Shown piece after piece: positions 7,972-13,990 of a DNA stretch of 14,224 nt. A program made the position numbers and the translations under genes. Within the stretch, counting starts at the first letter, position 1, and the number at the start of each line of letters is the position of its first letter. The stretch comes from JACPSX01 sp035288405 [NCBI: bacterium] (GTDB lineage: Bacteria; JACPSX01): contig DATEAK010000275.1 of assembly GCA_035288405.1 (NCBI GenBank), positions 1 to 14,224 of the forward strand, read 5' to 3'. The notes beneath the pieces are model-generated. The model searched no databases and had not been told where the DNA came from. It worked only from the letters and a program-made list of their open reading frames with translations.

Positions 7972-8000
7972 ATTATACAACAAAAAGGAGTTCACGACAA
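7972..8000 (-). promoter_or_regulatory. sigma70 promoter of the Cys-knuckle/MFS/two-component operon
   Basis: On the minus strand TTGTCG (7995-8000, 4/6 match) is followed after exactly 17 bp by a perfect TATAAT (7972-7977). Transcription would start near 7965, giving a leader of about 75 nt before the ATG at 7889. It would drive all four coupled genes down to 3683. Confidence 0.65.
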
Positions 8001-8045
8001 AAAAGGAGGGAGCAAGACTTCTGTTGCGGTGGGCGAGAATCGCCT

Positions 8046-9317
8046 TTAGAAAAACAGGAACGTCACCCCGATAAATACGGGGATGAGAATCCCGATGCTG
8101 TAGAGCATATAGCCGAAGAAACTCGGCATCTTCACGCCTCTTTCCTCGGCCACGGACTTCACCATGAAGTTGGGAGCGTTGCCGATGTAGGTGTTGGCGC
8201 CCATGAATACGGCGCCCAGGCTGATGGCGCGCAGCACCGAGTGACTCACACCGGCTACTTCGTCGGGCAGAGGGAGACCCCGGGCCAGGTTCAGAAAGAC
8301 CAGATAGGTGGGGGTATTGTCCAGGAAAGAGGAGAGCCCCCCCGCAGCCCAGAAAAAGTGCCAGGGGTTGCTGATCCCCAGTTCACTCCCGCGGGCTCTG
8401 AGAATGTCCAGGGCGGGGATCATGGTTAGGAAGATCCCGAAGAAGAGAACCGCCACCTCGAGTATCGGGTAATAGGTGAATCCATGCGCCTTACGCAGTT
8501 CTTGCGGAGTCGTCCACAGAGAAAGAAGCAGGGCGGCAACCATGACCGCTTCGCGGACGGGAGCTTTCAGCAGAACGACCGCCAGGATGATGATCAACAG
8601 GAACAGGAAATTGTGCCTTCCCGCCAATCGCAGGGGACGCACCTCCAAGCGGTCACGCTCCAGAGCGGGAATGGGCTCCCGGCTGTACATGATCGTATCC
8701 CAGATGAAGTAGAGGAGCAGGAGAAAAGCCGAAACGGAGAACCATTCCGGAGCCAGCCGGAGTGTCCACTGAAACGGGACCCCTTCGAGATATCCCATGA
8801 ACAGCGGAGGATCTCCGATGGGAGTGAGACATCCGCCGATGTTGGAGACCAGGAAGATGAAGAAAACAATCGTGTGGACTTTGTGGGTTCGCTCCTGGTT
8901 CGTCGTGATCAAGGGGCGGATCAAGAGAAGGGAGGCACCCGTCGTGCCGATCAAGGAGGCGAGCATGGTGCCGGCGGCCAGAAATATGGTGTTCGTCTGC
9001 GGTGTCGCAGGCAAGTCCCCGGTCAGAAGGATTCCCCCGGAAATCACATATAGGGCGGCCAGGAGAATAAGGAATGAAATATATTCCATCCCGGTTTCCA
9101 GAAGAGAGTGAGGACTTCGTTGGATGTAATAAATGAATACGGGGACTGCCAGGATCAAGGAAACCCAGAGCTTGTTCCGGTTCCGCTCCCACCAGTGGGG
9201 AATTGCTAGAGGAAAAATGGCAATGGCCAGGAGCATCAGGGCAAAGGGGAGAACCCAGGCGATGGACAGAGTATGGCCCAGTAAGTCTCCCGCTAGGCTC
9301 GCAGCAGTTCCTGACAC
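8046..9317 (-). CDS. NhaD/CitMHS-type transporter (sodium:proton antiporter or citrate-type permease)
   Basis: Polytopic inner-membrane transporter of the ion-transporter superfamily (ArsB/NhaD/CitMHS), 423 aa with about 11-12 hydrophobic segments. The best signature is SNIGGCLTPIGDPPLFMG (from about residue 158), a re-entrant loop motif of this group. The matching second-half motif is SSFLDNTPTYLVF, followed by GANTYIGNAPNFMVKS. The closest known group is the one annotated as putative citrate transport/NhaD-like; whether it moves Na+/H+ or a carboxylate cannot be told from sequence. The start is set at GTG 9317 because GGAGGAG (9324-9330) sits 6 nt upstream. The in-frame GTG at 9332 would place the SD inside the coding region. 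It has its own promoter and stands apart from the efflux operon by about 155 bases. Confidence 0.86.
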   Translation of the reverse strand: MSGTAASLAGDLLGHTLSIAWVLPFALMLLAIAIFPLAIPHWWERNRNKLWVSLILAVPVFIYYIQRSPHSLLETGMEYISFLILLAALYVISGGILLTGDLPATPQTNTIFLAAGTMLASLIGTTGASLLLIRPLITTNQERTHKVHTIVFFIFLVSNIGGCLTPIGDPPLFMGYLEGVPFQWTLRLAPEWFSVSAFLLLLYFIWDTIMYSREPIPALERDRLEVRPLRLAGRHNFLFLLIIILAVVLLKAPVREAVMVAALLLSLWTTPQELRKAHGFTYYPILEVAVLFFGIFLTMIPALDILRARGSELGISNPWHFFWAAGGLSSFLDNTPTYLVFLNLARGLPLPDEVAGVSHSVLRAISLGAVFMGANTYIGNAPNFMVKSVAEERGVKMPSFFGYMLYSIGILIPVFIGVTFLFF

Positions 9318-9323
9318 AATTTT

Positions 9324-9330
9324 CTCCTCC
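9324..9330 (-). promoter_or_regulatory. ribosome binding site deciding the antiporter start
   Basis: GGAGGAG on the minus strand, 6 nt before GTG 9317. It overlaps the first codons of the longer frame (GTG 9332), so the shorter start is preferred. Confidence 0.75.
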
Positions 9331-9398
9331 ACGATTCTTTCCAGTCCGGAGCTGAAGGCTGATTGCTGGCCGCTCGTTACGTTTATGTAAGCGGGGCC

Positions 9399-9428
9399 AT
9401 GCTACCGGCTGGCCCTTCAGGTTGTCAA
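9399..9428 (-). promoter_or_regulatory. sigma70 promoter of the NhaD/CitMHS-type gene
   Basis: A perfect -35, TTGACA (9423-9428), an 18-bp spacer and TAGCAT (9399-9404, 4/6). The start would be near 9392, giving a leader of about 75 nt. An inverted repeat, GGGCCA (9394-9399) with TGGCCC (9410-9415), overlaps the -10 and could be an operator. A hairpin of CCGCT/AGCGG (about 9370-9394) sits at the start of the leader. Confidence 0.5.
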
Positions 9429-9468
9429 ACGCTTTTGCCGTAGGGATTCGAGTGGGACCATGGAGCGG

Positions 9469-9513
9469 AAAAGCGGGCAGCCCTGCCCGGGAGGAGTGGG
9501 CGGAGCTGCCCGC
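9469..9513 (-). terminator. intrinsic terminator of the glnK-amtB operon
   Basis: A perfect 9-bp inverted repeat, GCGGGCAGC (9473-9481) with GCTGCCCGC (9505-9513), followed on the minus strand by TTTTCC, about 40 nt past the amtB stop. A nested GCCC/GGGC pair strengthens the stem. A competing 6-bp hairpin (GGGCAG 9475-9480 with CTGCCC 9483-9488) would also end at the T-run. Confidence 0.7.
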
Positions 9514-9552
9514 GGGGAACTTTGACCGTACGCCTGTCCTGCCGCGATGGCC

Positions 9553-11031
9553 TCAGGACCGGAGTCCGGATTCCATTGCGGCCGGCGCCGGGGCCAGAGA
9601 GGGAACGGGAGCGTGTTGCTCGCCGAGGTGCCCGACTCCGGAGGGATGCCTGCCGATGGTAACCGGCTGAAAATCGGGATAGGCCGAAGCTCCGTGCTCG
9701 CCCAGATCCAGCCCCCCGAATTCTTCTTCGGGACTCACCCGCAATCCCAGAGTGATCTGGAGCAGCTTAAAGAGAAGCAGTCCGGAAGCCATGGCTGTGA
9801 CAAAAACCGCGAGGACTCCCCCCCCCTGGATCGCGAGGAAACGCAGGGCGGCAGCGGAGTCGGCGGCATAAAGAAGCCCCTTTTCCGTATGGAAGAATCC
9901 CAGCAGGATCGTCCCCAGTGCCCCGCAAACGCCGTGGACCGAGATGGCGCCGACCGGGTCGTCGATGCCCCGGCGCTCGAAAAACAACACCCCGTAAACC
10001 ACGGCGGTTCCGGAAAGCAACCCGATGATCACGGCGGCAAGGGGCGTGACGAAAAAGGCGCTGGCCGTGATTCCGACCAGGCCGGCAAGCGCGCCGTTCA
10101 GGGTCATGCCGACGTCGGGCTTCTTGAACCTCGCCCAGGCCACCGCCATGGCGTCGATGGCGCCGGCCGCCGCGGCGATATTCGTGGTCACTGCGGTGAT
10201 GGCGATTCCCGCGGCGTCCGCGGCCATGGTGCTGCCCGGATTAAATCCAAACCACCCCATCCAGAGAATGAAGGTTCCCAGGGTGGCCAGGCCGATATTG
10301 TGACCCGGAATGGGGTTGACAGACCCGTCTTTCGAGTATTTGCCCATGCGAGGCCCCAGTAGGAGGACTCCCGACAGGGCGAGCCAACCCCCGACGGAAT
10401 GGACCACGGTGGAGCCGGCAAAGTCCAGCATGCCGAGACTGGCGAGCCAGCCTCCTCCCCAGATCCAGTGGCCGATGACGGGGTAGATGAGCAGACTGAT
10501 CACGAAACTATAGATCAGATACGCTCCGAACTTCGTGCGCTCGGCCATCGCTCCCGAAACGATCGTCGCCGCCGTTCCCGCGAAAACAAGCTGAAAGAAC
10601 CAGGCCGACAGAGTGGGGACGCTGGTCCAGTTCAGGGCGCTGTACTGGTCTCCCGTTCCGGCCGCAGTAAAGAAACCAGTGAGGCCGAACAGCGCGTTTC
10701 CGTTACCGAACATGAGGCCGAAGCCGATGGCCCAGTAGGCGAGGGAGCTCATGCAGAAATCCAGAAAGTTCTTCATCATGATGTTGACCGTGTTCTTGGC
10801 CCGGGTGAACCCTGCCTCCACGCAGGCAAATCCCGCCTGCATGAAAAAAACCAGTACCGCGGTCAGGACGACCCAGACCGTATCCATGGCATACTTTCCC
10901 GCCTCGACCGCTTTCCCGTCGATCTTCCCGTCCAGGGCCAGCGCCAGAACAGGGTGAAAAACAACAGCACCAATGCCCAGAATCAGCGCGATGCTTAACT
11001 GGAGCTTCCAGTCCATCTTTCTCATCATCAC
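9553..11031 (-). CDS. amtB: ammonium channel/transporter AmtB
   Basis: Trimeric inner-membrane channel for ammonium uptake (Amt/MEP/Rh family), 492 aa. It starts with a cleavable or first hydrophobic segment (about 10-33). The core begins at MDTVWVVLTAVLVFFMQAGF with the conserved EAGFTRAKN and MKNFLDF motifs. The pore twin histidines are present: H211 in STVVHSVGG and H366 in SVHGVCGALG. The C-terminal cytosolic motif EEEFGGLDLGEHGASAYPDF (about 435-454), which contacts GlnK, is intact. After it comes an unusual tail of about 38 residues rich in Pro, Ala, Gly and His. The start region is GTG-ATG-ATG behind AGGAGG (11039-11044); GTG 11031 has 7-nt spacing, and either ATG is possible. It lies 20 nt downstream of glnK in one operon. 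GlnK blocks the channel when nitrogen is plentiful (known for the family). Confidence 0.97.
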   Translation of the reverse strand: MMMRKMDWKLQLSIALILGIGAVVFHPVLALALDGKIDGKAVEAGKYAMDTVWVVLTAVLVFFMQAGFACVEAGFTRAKNTVNIMMKNFLDFCMSSLAYWAIGFGLMFGNGNALFGLTGFFTAAGTGDQYSALNWTSVPTLSAWFFQLVFAGTAATIVSGAMAERTKFGAYLIYSFVISLLIYPVIGHWIWGGGWLASLGMLDFAGSTVVHSVGGWLALSGVLLLGPRMGKYSKDGSVNPIPGHNIGLATLGTFILWMGWFGFNPGSTMAADAAGIAITAVTTNIAAAAGAIDAMAVAWARFKKPDVGMTLNGALAGLVGITASAFFVTPLAAVIIGLLSGTAVVYGVLFFERRGIDDPVGAISVHGVCGALGTILLGFFHTEKGLLYAADSAAALRFLAIQGGGVLAVFVTAMASGLLLFKLLQITLGLRVSPEEEFGGLDLGEHGASAYPDFQPVTIGRHPSGVGHLGEQHAPVPSLAPAPAAMESGLRS

Positions 11032-11051
11032 TTCATCACCTCCTGTTGATC

Positions 11052-11471
<420 letters not shown>

Positions 11472-12251
11472 TCATTGGAAGTCGATGCCGACTGCCAACA
11501 TCACGGTTTGTTTCACGAGACGGGTGTTGTTGTAGATGTTGTAGGCGACTGAGCCCGCAACGTTAGGAGCAAATTTCCAACTCCCTCCGAAGCTTGTAGC
11601 TCCATAGGTGCTCTTTCCCCCCTGATAGTCGACAGCGAGCCAGAGTTTGTCGGAGATCTCGGACATGGTGCGATCCCAGGAGAGCAGGAGACCGGTGTTC
11701 TCTTTCTTCCCGTTTTCGTCCACCAGAATTCTGCTGTTGCCGTGGAAGTAGCCCGCCGAGAGACGTCCAATCGGATTGAATGTCCTGGCGGTCAGGCCAT
11801 ACACAATGTTGTAGTTGGTATCGAGGGCATCATTCTTATCCCGGGTTCCGAACGCGTAGCCGCCCACGGCCAGCGCCGGCGCACCTTTGAACAATGCGTC
11901 TTCCGGAGTGCCCAGCTTGACATTAAAGTAGAGAGGATGATTGTCGTATTCATTTGCCAGGGTGGGTGTGGACCAGTTTCCCGTGATGTGGTCGAATCCT
12001 ACCTCGGCCTGGACCTTCGGGAATGGAAGAACTCCCCCTCTGAGTCCCAGGTCCGTCGTGGTAGCTTGGTGGGACCCATCCTGAAATTTCTTGACAGGGA
12101 CGTAGACCATGGAGTCGATGTGGAATTTGCCAAACGGCGTGACGTCCGTGGATGGAATCCAATTCTGAGCGCTGGGAAATCCGAATGCCAGAGAACTGGA
12201 GGCTAGGATGAACAGAAGAGGCAGGGTCAGTATCCGAAGAATGCGGGTCAT
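11472..12251 (-). CDS. putative outer-membrane beta-barrel protein at the head of the glnK-amtB operon
   Basis: Exported 259-aa protein. A signal peptide is clear (MTRILRILTLPLLFILASSSLAFG, cut near residue 24, shown as N-terminal Arg residues and a Leu/Ile core). The mature part is Gly-, Tyr- and Asn-rich with alternating hydrophobic strands, for example FHIDSMVYVPV, VQAEVGFDHI, LYFNVKLG, LSAGYFHG, LWLAVDYQGG. It ends in QTVMLAVGIDFQ, close to the aromatic-ending C-terminal strand of barrel proteins. I do not recognise a named family; it does not match the TorF-type porins often found beside glnK-amtB. The start has SD AAGGAG (12257-12262) 5 nt upstream. glnK follows after 81 bases with no terminator seen, and a sigma-54-type promoter lies just upstream. 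A nitrogen-regulated porin is therefore the leading idea (inference). Confidence 0.78.
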   Translation of the reverse strand: MTRILRILTLPLLFILASSSLAFGFPSAQNWIPSTDVTPFGKFHIDSMVYVPVKKFQDGSHQATTTDLGLRGGVLPFPKVQAEVGFDHITGNWSTPTLANEYDNHPLYFNVKLGTPEDALFKGAPALAVGGYAFGTRDKNDALDTNYNIVYGLTARTFNPIGRLSAGYFHGNSRILVDENGKKENTGLLLSWDRTMSEISDKLWLAVDYQGGKSTYGATSFGGSWKFAPNVAGSVAYNIYNNTRLVKQTVMLAVGIDFQ

Positions 12252-12296
12252 GGGCTCTCCTTTCGTGGTTGGTTGAAACCTTCAACTCACCCCGAC

Positions 12297-12313
12297 AGCA
12301 AAAGGAGGACCAA
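12297..12313 (-). promoter_or_regulatory. candidate sigma-54 (RpoN) promoter of the barrel-glnK-amtB operon
   Basis: The minus strand reads TTGGTCCTCCTTTTGCT. GG and GC are separated by exactly 10 bases, the hallmark of -24/-12 promoters, and both YTGG and TTGCW are fully matched. The CACG block is poorly matched. The predicted start near 12286 lies 35 nt before the barrel-protein ATG. The inverted repeat GTTGAA-3-TTCAAC (12272-12286) would form a hairpin at the mRNA 5' end. Nitrogen control of glnK-amtB by RpoN/NtrC is established in many proteobacteria. Confidence 0.6.
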
Positions 12314-12349
12314 ACCGCTTGGTTGTCGGAGGAAGTTTATGAAGGAGCG

Positions 12350-12384
12350 GGAATTCAGATGCTTATAGAGAGGATCTGAATTCC
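12350..12384. promoter_or_regulatory. 11-bp inverted repeat, candidate activator (enhancer) site
   Basis: GGAATTCAGAT (12350-12360) and ATCTGAATTCC (12374-12384) are perfect complements separated by 13 bases. The centre is about 81 bp upstream of the predicted sigma-54 start, where enhancer-binding activators sit. It does not match the classical NtrC consensus (GCACC-type arms) and lacks a T-run, so it is not an obvious terminator. Confidence 0.5.
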
Positions 12385-12502
12385 ACAGACGCTGGTGGGA
12401 TCGGGAGTTGGTGAAAACGTAAGCAATGGGAAATTAGGTGTGCTTCTATTTCATGCAGTGTTTTTGCAGGGAACCAGAAAATGATATCGGCAAGGTTGCG
12501 AA

Positions 12503-12522
12503 GGGCGCGGCTTGCCGCGCCC
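12503..12522. repeat. GC-rich palindrome after the binding-protein gene (REP-like or terminator-like)
   Basis: GGGCGCGGC and GCCGCGCCC pair perfectly around a TT loop, 13 bases beyond the stop of the binding-protein gene. No T-run follows on either strand. The flank CCCTACGG on one side is like the short dispersed GTAGGGGC-type palindromes seen in many genomes (from memory, not searched). Confidence 0.55.
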
Positions 12523-12535
12523 CTACGGTTGGTCT

Positions 12536-13531
12536 TTATTTCCCCCGGTAAACGGTATTGATGAAACCGCTTTTCTCGATCTCTGCTACGACGCTGTTAT
12601 CCACGATGTCTTCCGCCTTGAGTTTCACTCCCGGGCGAGAGGCCAAAACGTCCTTCACCTGGTCCTCGGACCCTTCCATCGTCACATAGGGCACGCGCTC
12701 GTAAAGCTTGGCGGTGATGTCGTACCCTTCTTCCAGGTACTTCTCGTTGTTCTGCCGGCTGTACTTGGCTACGATCTTCTTGGTTTCCACCTTGTCCGTC
12801 TTGAAGAAGTGGGTGCCCTCGATCATGGCCATGGAGGCTCGTTTGATGAGATCGCGGTTGGAGGCCAGGAAGCTTTTGGTGGTAGCGCCGCAAATGTAAG
12901 GAAACGGCAGCTTCTGGGACACGCTGCCGGTATCGGCAAGGATCCGGTACTCGACTCCTTCCGCCAGCGCCATGACTCCCGGCGAGGCGGAGAGGGCAGA
13001 GATCTTGCCCGTGCGCAGTGCGGATACCCGATCGATTCCTCCTCCCACTTGCAGAATCGGAACATCCTTACCGGGGGTAAGTCCCATGCTCTTGATCAGA
13101 AACCGGGCTGCTACATCGGAAGCGCTGCCGAAACGGCTCACGCCGACCGCCTTCCCTTTGAGATCTGCCGCAGTTTTAATGGAGGGACTGGACACGAGCT
13201 GATAGGGGAGAGTGTTGATGAAGCAGGAAACCATCACCATGTTGCCCCCACTGGCGTCGGCAGCGGCAACACCGCTTCCGCTGACGTTGCCGAACGGCAC
13301 GGATCCGCCGATGATACTCTGGACGGAAACCGTGGTGCTGCCGATGTAGAGGAGTTCGGGATCCATGCCGTATTTCTTGTAGAATCCCTTATCTTTGGTC
13401 ACCCACCAGACGGCGTTCACGACGTTCGTGGAGCTGTAGGAGAAGCGCAGCTTTTCCTCAGCCCGCCCTTGAGAAAGGAGGAGGAAGAGTGCGCAGGCAA
13501 CCAGGCAAGAAGCAATCCATATCCGCCTCAT
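12536..13531 (-). CDS. ABC transporter substrate-binding protein, NitT/TauT/NMT1 type (orphan)
   Basis: Periplasmic solute-binding protein, 331 aa. The signal peptide ends near QGRA-EEK (residue 24). The mature protein begins EKLRFSYSSTNVVNAVWWVTKDKGFYKKYGMDPEL, here recognised by SYSSTN, the WW pair and GFYKKYG, the NMT1/SsuA-type first lobe. IKTAADLKGKAVGVSRFGSA (about 118-137) is the typical hinge and ligand-site segment. GGGIDRVSALRTGKISALS follows. The C terminus EIEKSGFINTVYRGK is also typical of the group. ATG 13531 has AAGGAGG (13541-13547) 9 nt upstream. No permease or ATPase gene is adjacent, so its transporter is elsewhere or it serves another role. The ligand cannot be named; relatives bind nitrate, sulfonates, thiamine precursors or aromatic acids. 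Confidence 0.87.
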   Translation of the reverse strand: MRRIWIASCLVACALFLLLSQGRAEEKLRFSYSSTNVVNAVWWVTKDKGFYKKYGMDPELLYIGSTTVSVQSIIGGSVPFGNVSGSGVAAADASGGNMVMVSCFINTLPYQLVSSPSIKTAADLKGKAVGVSRFGSASDVAARFLIKSMGLTPGKDVPILQVGGGIDRVSALRTGKISALSASPGVMALAEGVEYRILADTGSVSQKLPFPYICGATTKSFLASNRDLIKRASMAMIEGTHFFKTDKVETKKIVAKYSRQNNEKYLEEGYDITAKLYERVPYVTMEGSEDQVKDVLASRPGVKLKAEDIVDNSVVAEIEKSGFINTVYRGK

Positions 13532-13686
13532 AAGATGATTCCTCCTTTTTTGAATCGATTCTTTTCTCCAGACCCTTATCGACTCTCAAGACTAATCAGG
13601 TACGGATCAGGTCTCTCATCGTCTCCCAAGGTGAGGAGTCGGTATCGGTTATTGAACTGCTCAGAATCTGAACCGGAATTGCCACA

Positions 13687-13715
13687 AAGATAACAAAGAT
13701 CACTCCCTCTCGCAA
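13687..13715 (-). promoter_or_regulatory. weak candidate sigma70 promoter of the binding-protein gene
   Basis: TTGCGA (13710-13715) and TATCTT (13687-13692), both 4/6 matches, are spaced by 17 bp on the minus strand. It would give a leader of about 150 nt before ATG 13531. Weak evidence; other starts are possible. Confidence 0.3.
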
Positions 13716-13743
13716 GGCAAAATCAAGAAAATCATGGCTTGTT

Positions 13744-13780
13744 CCGGCATGGCATAGGCTCCTGCGGAGTTCCATGCCGG
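13744..13780. repeat. inverted repeat with nested inner stem
   Basis: CCGGCATGG (13744-13752) and CCATGCCGG (13772-13780) are perfect complements. The 19-base loop holds an inner stem, CTCC (13759-13762) with GGAG (13766-13769). There is no T-run on either side. It could be an RNA structure, a dispersed repeat or a regulator site. Confidence 0.5.
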
Positions 13781-13829
13781 GGCTGACCGGCAAGTCTTCG
13801 CATGATACCCGCGAATCTTCCGGCGAATG

Positions 13830-13858
13830 TTGACAACAAAGGGAAACGGGGATATGGT
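13830..13858 (+). promoter_or_regulatory. sigma70 promoter of the plus-strand exported protein
   Basis: A perfect TTGACA (13830-13835), exactly 17 bp, then TATGGT (13853-13858, 4/6). The start would be near 13865, leaving a leader of about 125 nt before ATG 13991. Confidence 0.55.
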
Positions 13859-13928
13859 GATGTCGAATCCTTCCTTTGTAACGAGCTGCTGGACTTCGGT
13901 CCGGCACGTGGGTCCCTTCCCTAGAGGT

Positions 13929-13972
13929 GAGATCCGAGACCGACTTGAAGGGATCGAGTTACGGTCGATCTC
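13929..13972 (+). other. leader stem-loop just upstream of the exported-protein start
   Basis: GAGATC (13929-13934) pairs with GATCTC (13967-13972), and GACCG (13938-13942) with CGGTC (13962-13966), with a 3-base bulge between the stems and a 19-base loop. It ends 7 bases before the GAGG (13980-13983) SD. No T-run follows. Whether it regulates translation is unknown. Confidence 0.35.
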
Positions 13973-13990
13973 CAAACTCGAGGTCCTTAA

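Larger units (their letters stand above)
13532..13990. other. 459-bp divergent intergenic region without a convincing gene
   Basis: It separates the minus-strand binding protein from the plus-strand exported protein. It contains a weak minus-strand promoter (13687-13715), a long inverted repeat (13744-13780), a good plus-strand promoter (13830-13858) and a leader hairpin (13929-13972). Two overlapping minus-strand frames (13596-13907 and 13700-13975) lack SD sequences, recognisable motifs and plausible composition, and are not called. Confidence 0.6.

Noticed and set aside
8032-8044. GGCGA-GAA-TCGCC hairpin right after the antiporter stop codon as its terminator
   Set aside because: The stem is only 5 bp and the minus strand has no T-run after it.
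9547-10998. Plus-strand open frames opposite amtB
   Set aside because: The opposite strand encodes an unmistakable AmtB; these frames are low-complexity shadows.
12512-13693. Plus-strand open frame of 393 codons opposite the binding-protein gene
   Set aside because: The minus-strand frame has a signal peptide, family motifs and an SD. The plus frame has none and only stays open because of codon composition.
13532-13700. Thiamine (TPP) or other riboswitch ahead of the NMT1-type binding protein
   Set aside because: A fragment (ACCTGATCC) recalls part of the TPP element, but the CTGAGA box and the remaining conserved core are absent.
13746-13762. Sigma-54-like GG...GC pattern on the plus strand in the divergent region
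   Set aside because: The 10-base spacing is met, but the -12 block reads AGGC rather than TTGC. A sigma70 promoter for the same gene is better supported.
13596-13975. Two minus-strand frames of 91 and 103 codons in the divergent region
   Set aside because: They overlap each other, have no SD or recognisable motif, and span the promoters and inverted repeat.
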